DNA of 64,000 nucleotides. It comes from Acanthosepion esculentum. Lineage: Eukaryota; Mollusca; Cephalopoda; Sepiida; Sepiidae. The position numbers and the translations under genes are program-made. Shown in pieces: positions 21,489 to 31,770 of the stretch (within the stretch, counting starts at the first letter, position 1; every line of letters begins with the position of its first letter). The stretch is from contig OZ038510.1 of the NCBI GenBank assembly GCA_964036315.1, forward strand, positions 80,734,349 to 80,798,348. Reading direction: 5' to 3'. The notes under the pieces were generated by a model that did no database searches, had not been told where the DNA came from, and saw only the letters and a program-made list of their open reading frames with translations.

Positions 21489-22459
21489 CATTTAATATTT
21501 GGTGACTGCTCCTTTTGAGATTACAATTTCAACCAGTCTTTTTCTATAACTTCTAAGATGTGAGTGTAGATTTTTGACCATTCCTCTTGGAAAATTTCCC
21601 ACAATTGCTTGATTTTACCGGGGTTACTTGCATCTACTGCATTCTTTCACTTGAATCACAGATTTTCAATTGGGCTTTGATTAGAACTTTGACTAAGACA
21701 TTCCAAGACTTGAAATTTTTTTACGAACACATTCTTTTGTAGATTGACTTTGATGCTTCAGATCATTGTCCTGTTGGAAATCACAGCCCCGATCTCAACC
21801 CAACTTTTGAACTGAGGACAAGGCTTAAAATTGGTTGGTATCTTGCAGAGTCTATTGTGCTGTCAGTGCGTACTATTTTACCTGTTCCAGCTGCAGCAAA
21901 GTCCCACAAATCATAATGCTGTCACCGGCATGTTTAATGGTTACTAACAACTTATTCTCTTCAAAAACCATATCAGGAGGTAGCCAGATATACCACCTAT
22001 TCTTCCTCCAAAAAAGCTTTAGTATGGTCTCATCCGACCATAAAACTCTTTGCCAGAATGGCATATTTGAGGCAGCATGCTTGTGCTATTTCGTAAGCAG
22101 TGGCTTTTTCTAGGCATTCTGTCTTGAAGATCGGCATCGTTTAGATTTTGTCGCTCTGTTTGTACATTGATTCCGACATTGGTCAGTGAGCATCGGAGAA
22201 CCTCAAATGTTACGCCAGGATTTGCCTGGGCTTGCCGAACTAGATGTCTCCTTTCTCTTGCTATTATTTTCTCCCTGACGGCCACTACTTGATTGTCATG
22301 CAATCATACGAAAGGCCTTATATTTATAAATAAGTTGTTGCACGGTGGAGAAATACCCTCCAAATCGTTTTGATAACTTCTTGTAGCCTTCTCCAACATT
22401 ATAGGTTTCAGTTATACGATGTTTTTTAAAGCTTCAGTAAGTTCTTTTGATCTTTGCAT
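21489..22459 (-). pseudogene. Tc1-like transposase, multiply broken
   Basis: ATG at 22459 (MQRSKELTEALK) is the likely original start. After a shift, the helix-turn-helix reads VGEGYKKLSKRFGGYFSTVQ. Then come ARERRHLVRQAQANPGVTFE, and WQRVLWSDETILKLFWRKN with the first catalytic Asp (21873-22064), followed by IKHAGDSIMICG. The second-acid block is decayed (VISNRTM in place of a Q-D-N motif). The third block reads VLECLSQSSNQSPIENL with Glu present. Several stops and shifts. Confidence 0.85.
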
Positions 22460-22830
22460 ATATTCTTTGTTAAATTTAGTCTCTAACTGCACACGTTAGT
22501 ATACACAATAAGTTATATTGGTTGACTGAAGTATACACAGCTTGCCACAAAAATGCACTAGTATCATTTTGAGTTTTACATATGATTTAAAAAATTATTT
22601 GCATTGGCAAATATATAAAACAAAAACAGTGTAAATTTAAGGGTTCACTTACTTTTGCCCATCTTAATTTTTAATCTAGCTTCATCAAAATATTTGAAAG
22701 TGGTTGCAATTCAGGTAATAAAGATTTTCCTTAACGAATATAGAGTTTACTTAAGATTTGTTGATCTTATGGAAAATAAGAGGCAATTATTTTAAATATT
22801 ATCTTAGGGGTATACTTACTTTTGCACAGC

Positions 22831-22837
<7 letters not shown>

Positions 22838-22889
<52 letters not shown>

Positions 22890-22890
22890 T
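22838..22890. repeat. (TA)n tract
   Basis: TA dinucleotides at the right edge of the Tc1 element. Confidence 0.95.
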
Positions 22891-23039
22891 CTCGAAATAA
22901 TTTGATTGAGCTCTTGGAGGGGAAGGGGTGATTTTATGAACAGTGGCTGCTGCTGTTAATGCAATGCTCTTCTACTCGAATCGAGCTCTCCCAGCTACTG
23001 ACGTCTTTCGCATAATAAAAACGTTAACATTTCCTTTTC

Positions 23040-23404
<365 letters not shown>

Positions 23405-23429
23405 AATAACCCTGTATATATATATACAG

Positions 23430-23960
23430 GGTTATTTAAAAAGAAAGACTAGATTTCTGAAATTTAATAAAAACAAATGCTGAGACAGAAACGCATTTAA
23501 CACGTTACTACAAAGAAAAAGTTTCAAAGTTATTAAAATAAATTTAAATTTAAAAAAATCTTGTCTAAGGCTTAGTTTTTTTTTTTTCTTTTACAGATTA
23601 AAATTAAATTTTTTCTTTTTACAGATTTTGTATAAATTTAAATTGATATAATTTGTTAAAAAAGAAGTTTTTGTTCATCGTCTGTAGCGCCCTCTCCCCA
23701 GGACACCAGATCTTATCCCATACAATTTTTTATCTGTTGGGGTATATGAAAGAAATAGTGGTCTTTCTACTTATGTCCGCTATTCTTGAAGATCAGACAT
23801 TGAATTGTTGAAGCTACGAAGTCAATATCCACGGATCAATTGATTCGGGAGAAGTGGTCATATAACACATGGCGCTCATGTTAAGTGCATACGAGTTGAA
23901 CAACGTTAAAATAATAAACATTGAACCTTCTCCAATCTAATGTAAAGAATTACTGTCACT
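23430..23960 (+). mobile_element. IS630-like element remnant
   Basis: The left terminus TACAGGGTTATTTAAAAAGA (23424-23443) faces an inverted AAATAACCCTGTA just upstream. The transposase C-terminal fragment follows at 23665 and the right terminus is not intact. The distance is too short for a full transposase, so the centre is deleted. Confidence 0.65.
23665..23905 (+). pseudogene. IS630-like transposase C-terminal fragment
   Basis: Conceptual plus-strand reading, with shifts, gives a third-acid block like PQDTRSYPIQFFICWG and then VEATKSISTDQLIREKW, the tail seen in many arthropod and mollusc IS630-like transposases. The catalytic Asp is replaced and stops interrupt it. Confidence 0.55.
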
Positions 23961-24188
23961 GAGCATTTGTTTAATTTAATAAAATTAATATTGCAATTTT
24001 TATTTTTATTTATGAATTCTTGTGTATTTTTTAGTAATCTTTTGTGCTTTCTTTATGTTTCATGCCAGTTGCAGCATCTGCCGTTGCAGTGTGCTGCTTT
24101 TTTATTTTTATGTTCGTGAGGTGTAAATCAGAGACACCATAATGCAATATAGTTGTTTTTTTATCTGCTAAAATATATCTATTTTATT
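23961..24188. other. AT-rich DNA, no gene recognised
   Basis: Possible decayed right half of the IS630-like element, then unassigned. Confidence 0.4.
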
Positions 24189-24189
24189 T

Positions 24190-24240
<51 letters not shown>

Positions 24241-24246
24241 CTGTTC

Positions 24247-24293
<47 letters not shown>

Positions 24294-24340
24294 CTGTTCA
24301 TTATCTATCTATCTATCTATCTACCTATCTATCTCTGTCC

Positions 24341-24387
<47 letters not shown>

Positions 24388-24393
24388 CTGTTC

Positions 24394-24457
<64 letters not shown>

Positions 24458-24466
24458 AACTTGTTC

Positions 24467-24521
<55 letters not shown>

Positions 24522-24566
24522 AGCTTGTTCCTATCTATCTATCGATCTATCTATCTATCTCTGTTC

Positions 24567-24613
<47 letters not shown>

Positions 24614-24665
24614 CTGTTCCTTATCTATCTATCTATCTAAGCTTGTTCCTATCTATCTATCTATT
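24189..24665 (+). repeat. (TATC)n array with CTGTTCATTATC interruptions
   Basis: Tetranucleotide array interrupted at roughly 50-80 base steps by CTCTGTTCATTATC or AAGCTTGTTCC, again giving higher-order units. Confidence 0.95.
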
Positions 24666-24699
24666 TTATACATTTTGTATCTATCTTATTATGATTCTG

Positions 24700-24754
<55 letters not shown>

Positions 24755-24760
<6 letters not shown>

Positions 24761-24933
24761 TAGTACATATACGCGTGCCCAGGTTTTTGGCATGCAACTA
24801 TAGTTTCGCTGCGTGGTGTTCCCAGTTTTATGTGTTAAAAGAATATTACGTCGAACACCACCTGGGAACACCACCCACCGAAACTAGAGTCGCACGCCGA
24901 AAACGTAGCTTACGCGTATAGATACTAATTAAT
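24755..24933. mobile_element. Foldback MITE, about 180 bp
   Basis: The left arm begins ATTAATTAGTACATATACGC and the right arm, read in reverse, ATTAATTAGTATCTATACGC. Both continue to TAGTTTCGGTGGGTGGTGTT-like sequence for about 70 bases. The loop holds AAAAGAATATTACGTCGAA. No coding. The arms differ at several positions, so it is not a recent duplication. The superfamily is not determinable from the ends. Confidence 0.8.
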
Positions 24934-25079
24934 ACATGTCTTTGATCTGCATAACGGCGTTGAGCACTATTACGTTTACACCTCATGCATAAAGTTAACA
25001 ATTATTTATTTGCTTACCTGCGTATGCACACCAGTACACGCGTACACGCCTGCTTATACTTAGCCGTTTCATTTATCCA

Positions 25080-25774
<695 letters not shown>

Positions 25775-25805
25775 CCGATGATGGCCATGTTGGCCGAAAC
25801 TAGTC
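25775..25805 (+). ncRNA. Hammerhead-like hairpin motif with palindromic third stem
   Basis: CCGATGA (25775-25781), extra T, GGCCA/TGGCC stem (25783-25787 with 25791-25795), GAA, palindrome ACTAGT (25799-25804), C. Flanking TTCTC (25770-25774) can pair with GAGGA (25806-25810) as stem I. A second copy of this family is at 59326-59349. Confidence 0.5.
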
Positions 25806-25907
25806 GAGGATTCTAAATGAAATAATAATAATAATAACATAAGAATATTAATCTACAACCCAGTATGTCTGAGATTTTAATTACTTTTTTTATTAATTTT
25901 TATCGTT

Positions 25908-25910
<3 letters not shown>

Positions 25911-25951
<41 letters not shown>
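25911..25951. repeat. (TA)n tract
   Basis: TA dinucleotides. Confidence 0.95.
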
Positions 25952-25953
<2 letters not shown>

Positions 25954-26285
25954 TGGATTCTCCCGCCGATTTAGACATATAAGAGTTACTCAGCAACTCA
26001 GTTCCTAGGAACCGACAGCCGAACAACAGCACATATGACTTGGTTATAATGGTGAAGGCTTTGTGCAGAACCAACCACACTTTTTGAAGGGCCGAATACA
26101 GAGACCTGGTGCACTACGTGCCACAAGGTCCCTAAACATCTGCAGCTTTTGAATTCAGAGTTGTCCTTCTCCTAGACCAGTTGCCATCCAAGGCTGTAGA
26201 ACCCAGTCTGTCCTGCTAATTACTCATAAGGGAGAAGGTGAGGATTCATTAGTTCGACTAGAGCCACTACCCAGTACTACACTCT
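25952..26285 (-). other. LINE 3'-end-like remnant
   Basis: GGATTCTCCCGCCGATTT matches GGACTCTCCCGTCGGTTT at 27444, which is the 3' boundary of the antisense LINE at 27444-29625. No coding was clearly read in this copy. Confidence 0.4.
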
Positions 26286-26291
26286 TTGCAT

Positions 26292-26292
26292 A

Positions 26293-26346
<54 letters not shown>
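26292..26346. repeat. (TA)n tract
   Basis: TA dinucleotides. Confidence 0.95.
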
Positions 26347-26349
<3 letters not shown>

Positions 26350-26350
<1 letters not shown>

Positions 26351-26785
26351 TACATGTTTCATTAAATAATATAGATAAGTGTTGTGTATATATTTTATGT
26401 AAGTTTTTTTCATATAGTCTGATAAGCTTAATAACATTATCATTAAACGAAGAAAGAAAATCACAATATTGATACATATTTTTTAATCCAATCTAAGCTT
26501 TCGGCTTACATAAGCCATTATCAAAGATGACAATTACACAATATATTTAAGCAATACACGAACAAGAAATTGATGATAGTCTTATGCAAGCCGAAAGCTT
26601 AGATTGGATTAAAAAAAAAATATGTATCAATATTGTGATGTTCTTTCATTGTTTAATGATAATGTTATTAAGCTTATCAGACGATATGAAAAAAACTTAC
26701 ATAAAATATATACACAACACTTATCTATATTATTTAATGAAACAGGTATTAATGAAAAAATGCTGCCTAAATACACACAATTTAA
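26350..26785. mobile_element. Head-to-head inverted Penelope-like element 5' ends
   Basis: The arms 26351-26515 and 26580-26745 are inverted copies of each other. The plus arm encodes YCDVLSLFNDNVIKLIRRYE then KNLHKIYTQHLSILFNETGI and LPKYTQFK, which matches the frames at 34400-34600 and 34780-34890. The minus arm encodes the same peptide. Each copy is preceded by the GAAAGCTT hairpin motif (26496-26524 minus, 26567-26600 plus). I read the peptide as the N-terminal region of a PLE open frame because of its position and the LLPKYT ending. This is an inference. Confidence 0.6.
26496..26524 (-). ncRNA. Hammerhead-like hairpin motif with palindromic third stem
   Basis: Minus strand: TTGATAA (26524-26518), T, GGCTTA/TAAGCC stem, GAA, palindrome AGCT, T. 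It lies about 40 bases upstream of the PLE-like frame on the same strand. A diverged plus copy is at 26567-26600. Confidence 0.5.
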
Positions 26786-26818
<33 letters not shown>

Positions 26819-26839
26819 TAGATAGATAATATTAGTGGT

Positions 26840-26893
<54 letters not shown>
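26786..26893. repeat. (TA)n with a short GA run
   Basis: TA tracts 26788-26808 and 26841-26892 separated by GAGAGAGATAGATAGAT. Confidence 0.95.
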
Positions 26894-26895
<2 letters not shown>

Positions 26896-26896
<1 letters not shown>

Positions 26897-27240
26897 CATT
26901 TCCAAGAGGATATAATCCAGGTAGAACTCAATGTCCAGGACAGAGTAAGAATATAATAAAAAGGCTCAAATACTAATATTCAATGGTTATAATTTATTAC
27001 ATTGGAATCGTAATGACGATCCAATTCATCAGACCGACAAATTAAAAAAGAAATCGGAAAATATAACTCCAGGTATAAAAAATAAAAAATAAAATTTTAG
27101 TGCGAGTGTATGTGTGGGAGTGGGAAACAAGTGTGAGAGGGAAATGTATGAAAGCTATAGAGAGAGGTGTAATTGAAGAAAGAAGAACAGAGAGAAGTTT
27201 TAAGGAGAGGTATGTAGGTAAAAAGTTTTCCTAAATAATT
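26896..27240 (+). repeat. Dispersed repeat family R1, copy 2
   Basis: Collinear with 5196-5560, including ATCCAGGTAGAACTCA, CCAGGACAGAGTAAGAATA, GTATGTGTGGGAGTGGGAAA and AGAGAGAAGTTTTAA. Confidence 0.85.
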
Positions 27241-27254
27241 CATAGAAAATCTGA

Positions 27255-27440
27255 TAGTCCATCCTTGTTTCCCACTCCCACACATACGCTCCCACTAAAA
27301 TTTTGTTTTTTATACCCGGAATTATATTTTCCGATTTCTTTTTTAATTTGCAGCTCTGATGAATTGGATCGTCATTACGATTCCAATGTAAGAAATTATA
27401 ACCATGGAATATTAGTGTTTGAGCCTTTTATATTAATAAT
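27255..27440 (-). repeat. Dispersed repeat family R1, copy 3, inverted
   Basis: The reverse complement of the central part of copy 2 (TTTCCCACTCCCACACATAC then GAATTGGATCGTCATTACGA). Copies 2 and 3 form an imperfect inverted repeat with a very short spacer. Confidence 0.85.
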
Positions 27441-27519
27441 AATGGACTCTCCCGTCGGTTTCAACGTATGAGGATCTGACAGCTTAGTTGATTCAGTTAT
27501 GAAACTTTGTTCGATAATC

Positions 27520-27934
27520 TTAAGTGGCATTTAAGATCCGCTAGTGATTTACAAAGAGGCCACATATGGAGCAAGTGTGAGGATTATGAGATGAGATCAT
27601 TGTTAGATTGGCTGACATTTTAGATCTTGCTCTCGCTTCTTGAAGGTGATTCAGACAAGCAGATTGAAAATTGCTAAGTCCACTAAAACACGTTGATCTT
27701 CATTCTACCCGCTCCAAGGCTAAGCGCTCAAGGGTGTTATGAGGTATATTGACAGCTGACAAGTTGCTTTTCAGCTTGTCTTTGTATCTTAGCCATGGGC
27801 GTCCTACATTCCTGTCGCCCTGATCTCATTGGCTGTACGTAAGGATCTTGGGTATCTTGTCATCAAACATTCTCAAGACATGACCAGTCCACCGTAACTG
27901 AGACTGTATGAGAAAAGTCTCGATTCCTCCAATA
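27520..27934 (-). pseudogene. LINE C-terminal domain joined by an internal deletion
   Basis: Directly after the reverse transcriptase frame stops at LRELGI (27935), the next frame reads IGGIETFLIQSQLRWTGHVL then RMFDDKIPKILTYSQ. Later come NVGRPWLRYKDKLKSNLSAV and CSICG with a shifted KCHLRL zinc-finger tail. Everything between LRELGI and this block, including the Y-x-D-D catalytic box, is absent. That points to an internal deletion of several hundred bases. Confidence 0.85.
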
Positions 27935-28585
27935 TTATATGCCGAGTTCCCTCAAGACTTGCCAAAGATCATCTCGATTCACAGTGTGAAAGGCCTTCGT
28001 CAAGTCCACAAACACCATGTACAACTCCTGGTTTTTCTCGCGAACCTTCTCTGCAACTTGACAAAGAGACAATATCATGTCAGTGGTGCCACGACCCGAC
28101 CGAAAACCACACTGCGATTCGGGGTAGATGTCATCAACAAGGTGTATAATGATTCTGTTTAGAATCAGTCTCGCTAGAATTTCGCCTGCAATTGAAAGTA
28201 GTGATATCCCCCGATGATTATCACAGACACACCTGGAACCCTTGTTTTTATAGAGGTTTTTGATAGGGGCATCTTTATAATCCTGTGGGACACAGCCTGC
28301 CTTCCATATCTTCACAAAAAGGAGATGTAACTTTTTTACCAACTTTTGGCCACCATGCTTATACACTTCGGGTGGAATAGGATCCTTAGGAGTAGGATAT
28401 TTTCCAGATGAGATTTGCTTGATGGAGTCAATTACCTCTTGATAAGTAGGTTCAAAAGACAACTCCGGAATTTCAGGATTTTGCTCATTTGATGTGATGG
28501 CTTCCTCCTCAGTAACCGAAGTGGTGTTTAACACAGTTTCGAAATGCTCTTTCCAGCGATTTAAAATGTCTGACTTATCCGTCAA
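27935..28585 (-). pseudogene. LINE reverse transcriptase domain, first half
   Basis: An open frame of 216 residues. It includes SDILNRWKEHFETVLN, SGKYPTPKDPIPPEVYKHGG, DNHRGISLLSIAGEILARLI, QCGFRSGRGTTDMILSL and FVDLTKAFHTVNRDDL. The invariant AFD of motif A reads AFH, an inactivating change. The Asp of FVDL remains. The frame ends before motif C. Confidence 0.9.
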
Positions 28586-28926
28586 GAGAGTTTCACCATC
28601 TGCTGTGGAGATAGGAACAACACCACTTTTCTGAGGACCGAAAACGCTTTTGAGGCCAGCATAGAGGGGGCCTTTAGATCCTTTCTATCTGAAGCTTCTT
28701 GGAGTTCAGTGGCCTTTTCGGACCACCAACGCTCTTTCATGGCTATGAGAGCTCGTTGAACCTGACTTTTGCACTTCTTGTAAGCGATCTTCTTATCGGA
28801 AGAGTTCTTGTCCTCAATCCATGCTTTATGAGAAGAGTGCAATTGATCTATAAGCTGATGCACTTCTGCATTTTTGTCATCAAACCAGTCTTGATGTTTA
28901 CAATGTGGTAGGCCGAGAACCTCCAA
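28586..28926 (-). pseudogene. LINE linker between endonuclease and RT, frameshifted
   Basis: Reads LGLPHCKHQDWFDD, AEVHQLIDQLHSSHKAWIED and RALIAMKERWWSEKATELQE, typical of the segment before the RT domain in this LINE group. A one-base insertion near 28668 shifts the following LYAGLKSVFGPQKSGVVP into another frame before it reaches the RT frame. Confidence 0.85.
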
Positions 28927-29182
28927 GGATGCAGAATATGTTGCATCCCGCAGTGCCTTCCAAGACGATTCGACATCATTGGTAATATTTACAGAATCAA
29001 GTGCAGCATCAAGTTTGTCAGAGAGCTCAATTTTCGTTTCAGTCGATTTAAGAGGCAGTACGTTAATGCGCTTGGGCAGTGTAGATTTTATAATCCTTCG
29101 CTTTTGCAGATGCAGTGTAGCTTTACTTCGAAGTAGAGCGTGATCTGACAGATAGCATGTTGTGCGGCATGAACGCGTTATC

Positions 29183-29623
29183 TTAAAATATTTTATGTCT
29201 CGTCTTTTGGTGATGACCTAGTCGATCAGATGCCAGTCTTTCGAACGAGGATGCATATTGAATATTGTAAAAATCATCTTTTTCTTCATCTGAACTACCT
29301 AAGGTTGGCGCGTAGCAGCTAACCATCGTCACTCGGGTGTTGCACTCCAGATTGAGGGTTAATTCCATTATGCGATCAGATACACCTTTAGGTAAGAAAG
29401 GCAGTGAGCCAGCAAGATCTGACTTGACGGCAAAGCCAACACCAGACTGGCGTGGCTCTTTCTCAGTCTTGCCAGCCCATAAAAATACGTATCCGCCTTT
29501 TTCTTCCCTAAGCTGAGAATTACCAGCCAGACGTATTTCACTAATGGCCGCTGTGTCGATGTGATATTTCTTTAACTCGAGAGAAACAAGAGCTGTTTTA
29601 CGCACTGGTGCAGAATCATTATA

Positions 29624-29625
<2 letters not shown>
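29183..29625 (-). pseudogene. LINE APE-type endonuclease, truncated
   Basis: Reads VRKTALVSLELKKYHIDTAA, ISEIRLAGNSQL (the catalytic Glu of the S-E-T/I-R motif present), GVGFAVKSDLAGSL, SDRIMELTL and MVSCYAPTLGSSDEEKDDFY. It stops being readable after FERLASDRLGHH, so the later catalytic Asp-N and SDH motifs are not in this frame. The N-terminal WNVRTL segment is cut off by the TA tract. Confidence 0.88.

Positions 29626-29631
<6 letters not shown>

Positions 29632-29700
<69 letters not shown>
29632..29700. repeat. (TA)n tract truncating the LINE
   Basis: TA dinucleotides. Confidence 0.95.
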
Positions 29701-29701
<1 letters not shown>

Positions 29702-29794
29702 CAAGTATAGGATTGGTATATACGGAATAAATTCCAATAACCAAGAATTATTATTCTTAAAAGAGTGCTCAATATAGAGTAGAGCAGATATAAT

Positions 29795-29849
29795 TATTTA
29801 TTTAAATATTATAACATAAATATGTTGTTATAATATTTAAATAAATAAT

Positions 29850-29875
<26 letters not shown>
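29795..29875. repeat. Foldback-satellite unit, short palindrome
   Basis: AATTATTTATTTAAATATTA and its inverse around a central ATATGTTGTTATAA, the same family as 6266-6985. It sits at the left edge of the PLE below. Confidence 0.85.
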
Positions 29876-29878
<3 letters not shown>

Positions 29879-29880
<2 letters not shown>

Positions 29881-30690
29881 CTTAATGCTCTTAGATAGAA
29901 ACCTATAATGATTCCAGATTTAAGTTTTGAAGAGTGATCTGAGTAGAAACTGATCAGATCATTTTTGTTTGTGGCTTTTCTGTAAACGTCAAAATTAAGT
30001 TCGTTATTATTTCTATGTAACAAAAGAGCATTAAGAATCTGTAGTCCCCAATATTTACTTAAAGAAGAAACATACATAGAAAATACATTCAAAAACCTAC
30101 AATACCCATATCAATTTAACAAAATATACAATCGAAACAAAACTAATAACATCATCCGCAATAGTAAATTACATGAAAACAGATACATAATACTACCAAC
30201 CAACTCTGTTACGTCTAATATCCAGGATAACCTATCCCATCTAAATAATCTTAAAATAGTCACAAACACATCGAAAACAATTATAGATATAATAAGATCT
30301 CCAAACAACAATAGCAATAACATTTCTGAAGCAGGCATTTATACAATAAATTGCCAAAACTGTTCCTCCCAATATATTGGAGAAACAAGCAGAAACATAA
30401 AAAAACGTATCAATGAACACAAAAGAGACCTTAGAATAAACAACTTAAATAATGCCTTAGTAATACATAGGAATAAATTCAACCATAATTTTGATTTTAA
30501 AAACTCTATACTTATAAAAAAAGAAAATAACTCACTCAGAAGGAAAATCCTAGAGAGTGCCGCAATCAACCAATACCCAAATATTAATCTACGCCCAGGT
30601 TTTTTCCCTATTTCACCTTTTCTAACAAAATTACTGCTCTCACAAACAAATGTACACAAAAACATATTAAAATCAAAAGAAAATGGTTGA
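29879..30690 (+). mobile_element. Penelope-like element with 5' inversion
   Basis: Minus-strand 29879-30022 encodes LNFDVYRKATNKNDLISFYS then DHSSKLKSGIIIGFYLRALR, the end of a PLE reverse transcriptase. The plus strand from 30023 continues ALRICSPQYLLKEETYIENT and onward to the GIY-YIG domain. In an intact element the first segment would precede the second on one strand, so an inversion broke the element at about 30023. Foldback-satellite units flank it on both sides. Confidence 0.8.
30023..30690 (+). pseudogene. PLE linker and GIY-YIG endonuclease
   Basis: The plus frame reads ALRICSPQYLLKEETYIENT, then a Lys/Asn-rich linker. The GIY-YIG endonuclease follows: AGIYTINCQNCSSQYIGETS then RNIKKRINEHKRDLR. 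The signature GIY and YIG words are spaced normally, and the Arg and His of the core are present. It ends LESAAINQYPNINLRPGFFP and a stop near 30688. The frame appears continuous over more than 200 residues. The partner RT is inverted, so it is not functional as a unit. Confidence 0.85.
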
Positions 30691-30858
30691 ATCCATCAAC
30701 AAAGATTAATGAAATATTCTTCACACGTGACATTAACTGACGTCATTATCAGTTAAAAATACGAAAATAGCGTTTCCTACATTCCCGTTGCTAAGAACAC
30801 TCTGTTTTTTGTTTTTATTAATTTTCTTTGTTTGATTAAAATCATTTCGTTACTTGCT

Positions 30859-30890
30859 TTGAAAAAGTCCGCATTAGGACGAAACGCGTC
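30859..30890 (+). ncRNA. Hammerhead-like hairpin at the PLE 3' end
   Basis: TTGAAAA (30859-30865), extra A, GTCC/GGAC stem (30867-30870 with 30877-30880), GAA, palindrome ACGCGT (30884-30889), C. It lies about 170 bases after the endonuclease stop, the same place as the motif of the PLE at 44640-45260. Confidence 0.55.
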
Positions 30891-30968
30891 AGCAATTACT
30901 GTTTTCTTATTGTCATTTATTTACAAATATTGTCTTCTCTAAAAGTTAAATTTGAGAAATTTTCATAT

Positions 30969-31140
30969 ATATATATATATAAAATTATTTATTTAACTAA
31001 TATAACATAGATATGTTATAAAATCACTACAAAAATAGACATTTTGTTTCAACACTTCTAGTGTCTTATCAAGTGTTGAAACAAAATGGCTATTTTTGTA
31101 GTGATTTTATAACATATTTATGTTATAATATTTAAATAAA

Positions 31141-31185
<45 letters not shown>
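30969..31185. repeat. Foldback-family hairpin plus (TA)n
   Basis: Inverted arms ATTTTGTTTCAACACTT / AAGTGTTGAAACAAAAT surround a 13-base centre. They extend outward through GTGATTTTATAACATATTTA and its inverse. Followed by TA to 31186. Confidence 0.9.
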
Positions 31186-31186
<1 letters not shown>

Positions 31187-31189
<3 letters not shown>

Positions 31190-31450
31190 TTATGGTTCTA
31201 TTTCTCTATCTTATTATATATCAATGTATTTTATTCTTTTTGTATTTATCTTATTCTGATTCTATCTATCTATCTATGGGGACATTTTTTTTAACCTCAG
31301 AATTGCCCGTGTTCAAAGTTATCCATTTTTTTTATTTCTAATCCATCGACCAAAAATAACTGAAATGTTTCTTGGTTAAATTTGCATTGATCTGGATTCA
31401 TTAAAACGTTTAAATTACGAAAGTGCACATTTAGATTGTAGCTAAAAACC
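31187..31450. other. Unassigned DNA
   Basis: Short TATC word at 31262; no coding recognised. Confidence 0.4.
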
Positions 31451-31639
31451 ACATCTGTGTAGAGAGTGAGCGGAAGAGACAACTATAGAGTGAGAGTGTA
31501 AAGAGAAAGGGACAGAAAGTTTTAGTGAGTGGGGGAGAGTGTGAGCAAACTGGAGAGAGACAGGGAATTAGCAAGAAAAAAGGAGGAGAAGAAGAAACGT
31601 GTGAGAAAGAAAGAGATAGCGGGAGAGAAAAACATAGAG

Positions 31640-31678
<39 letters not shown>

Positions 31679-31770
31679 GTGAAAGATAGAGATAGGGAAA
31701 GAAAGAAATGGGCCATGAGTGAGTGAAAGGGAGAAACAGAAAGAGACAGAAAGAAAATGAGAGAAAGTAG
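31451..31770 (+). repeat. GA-rich purine tract
   Basis: Irregular GAGA/GAAA sequence with a pure (GA)n at 31645-31672. Confidence 0.9.

Larger units (their letters stand above)
20667..22833 (-). mobile_element. Tc1-like transposon with IR/DR termini, interrupted
   Basis: The left end (20667, CAGGGCTTTGCAAAAGTAAG) and the right end read on the minus strand (TGTGCAAAAGTAAGTATACC) align for over 100 bases. Each terminal repeat has an inner copy of the GCAAAAGTAAGTGAAC word: 21471 on the left and 22640-22657 on the right. The right outer-to-inner distance is about 180 bases and the left is about 800. The excess of about 620 matches the insertion at 20795-21413. A TA precedes the left end. Confidence 0.88.
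27444..29625 (-). mobile_element. Antisense LINE (APE endonuclease/RT type), 5' truncated and internally deleted
   Basis: On the minus strand the order is endonuclease (29625-29183), linker (28926-28600), reverse transcriptase (28585-27935), C-terminal block (27930-27640) and zinc finger (27570-27520). The 5' end is cut off by the TA tract at 29630. An intact element would start further upstream. The 3' boundary is near 27444. Confidence 0.88.

Noticed and set aside
31031..31090. Hammerhead at the TTGATAAGACACTAG...GAAAC hairpin
   Set aside because: The sequence is better explained by a perfect hairpin (CAACACTT/AAGTGTTG). No cleavage triplet adjoins a stem I, and no palindrome follows GAA.
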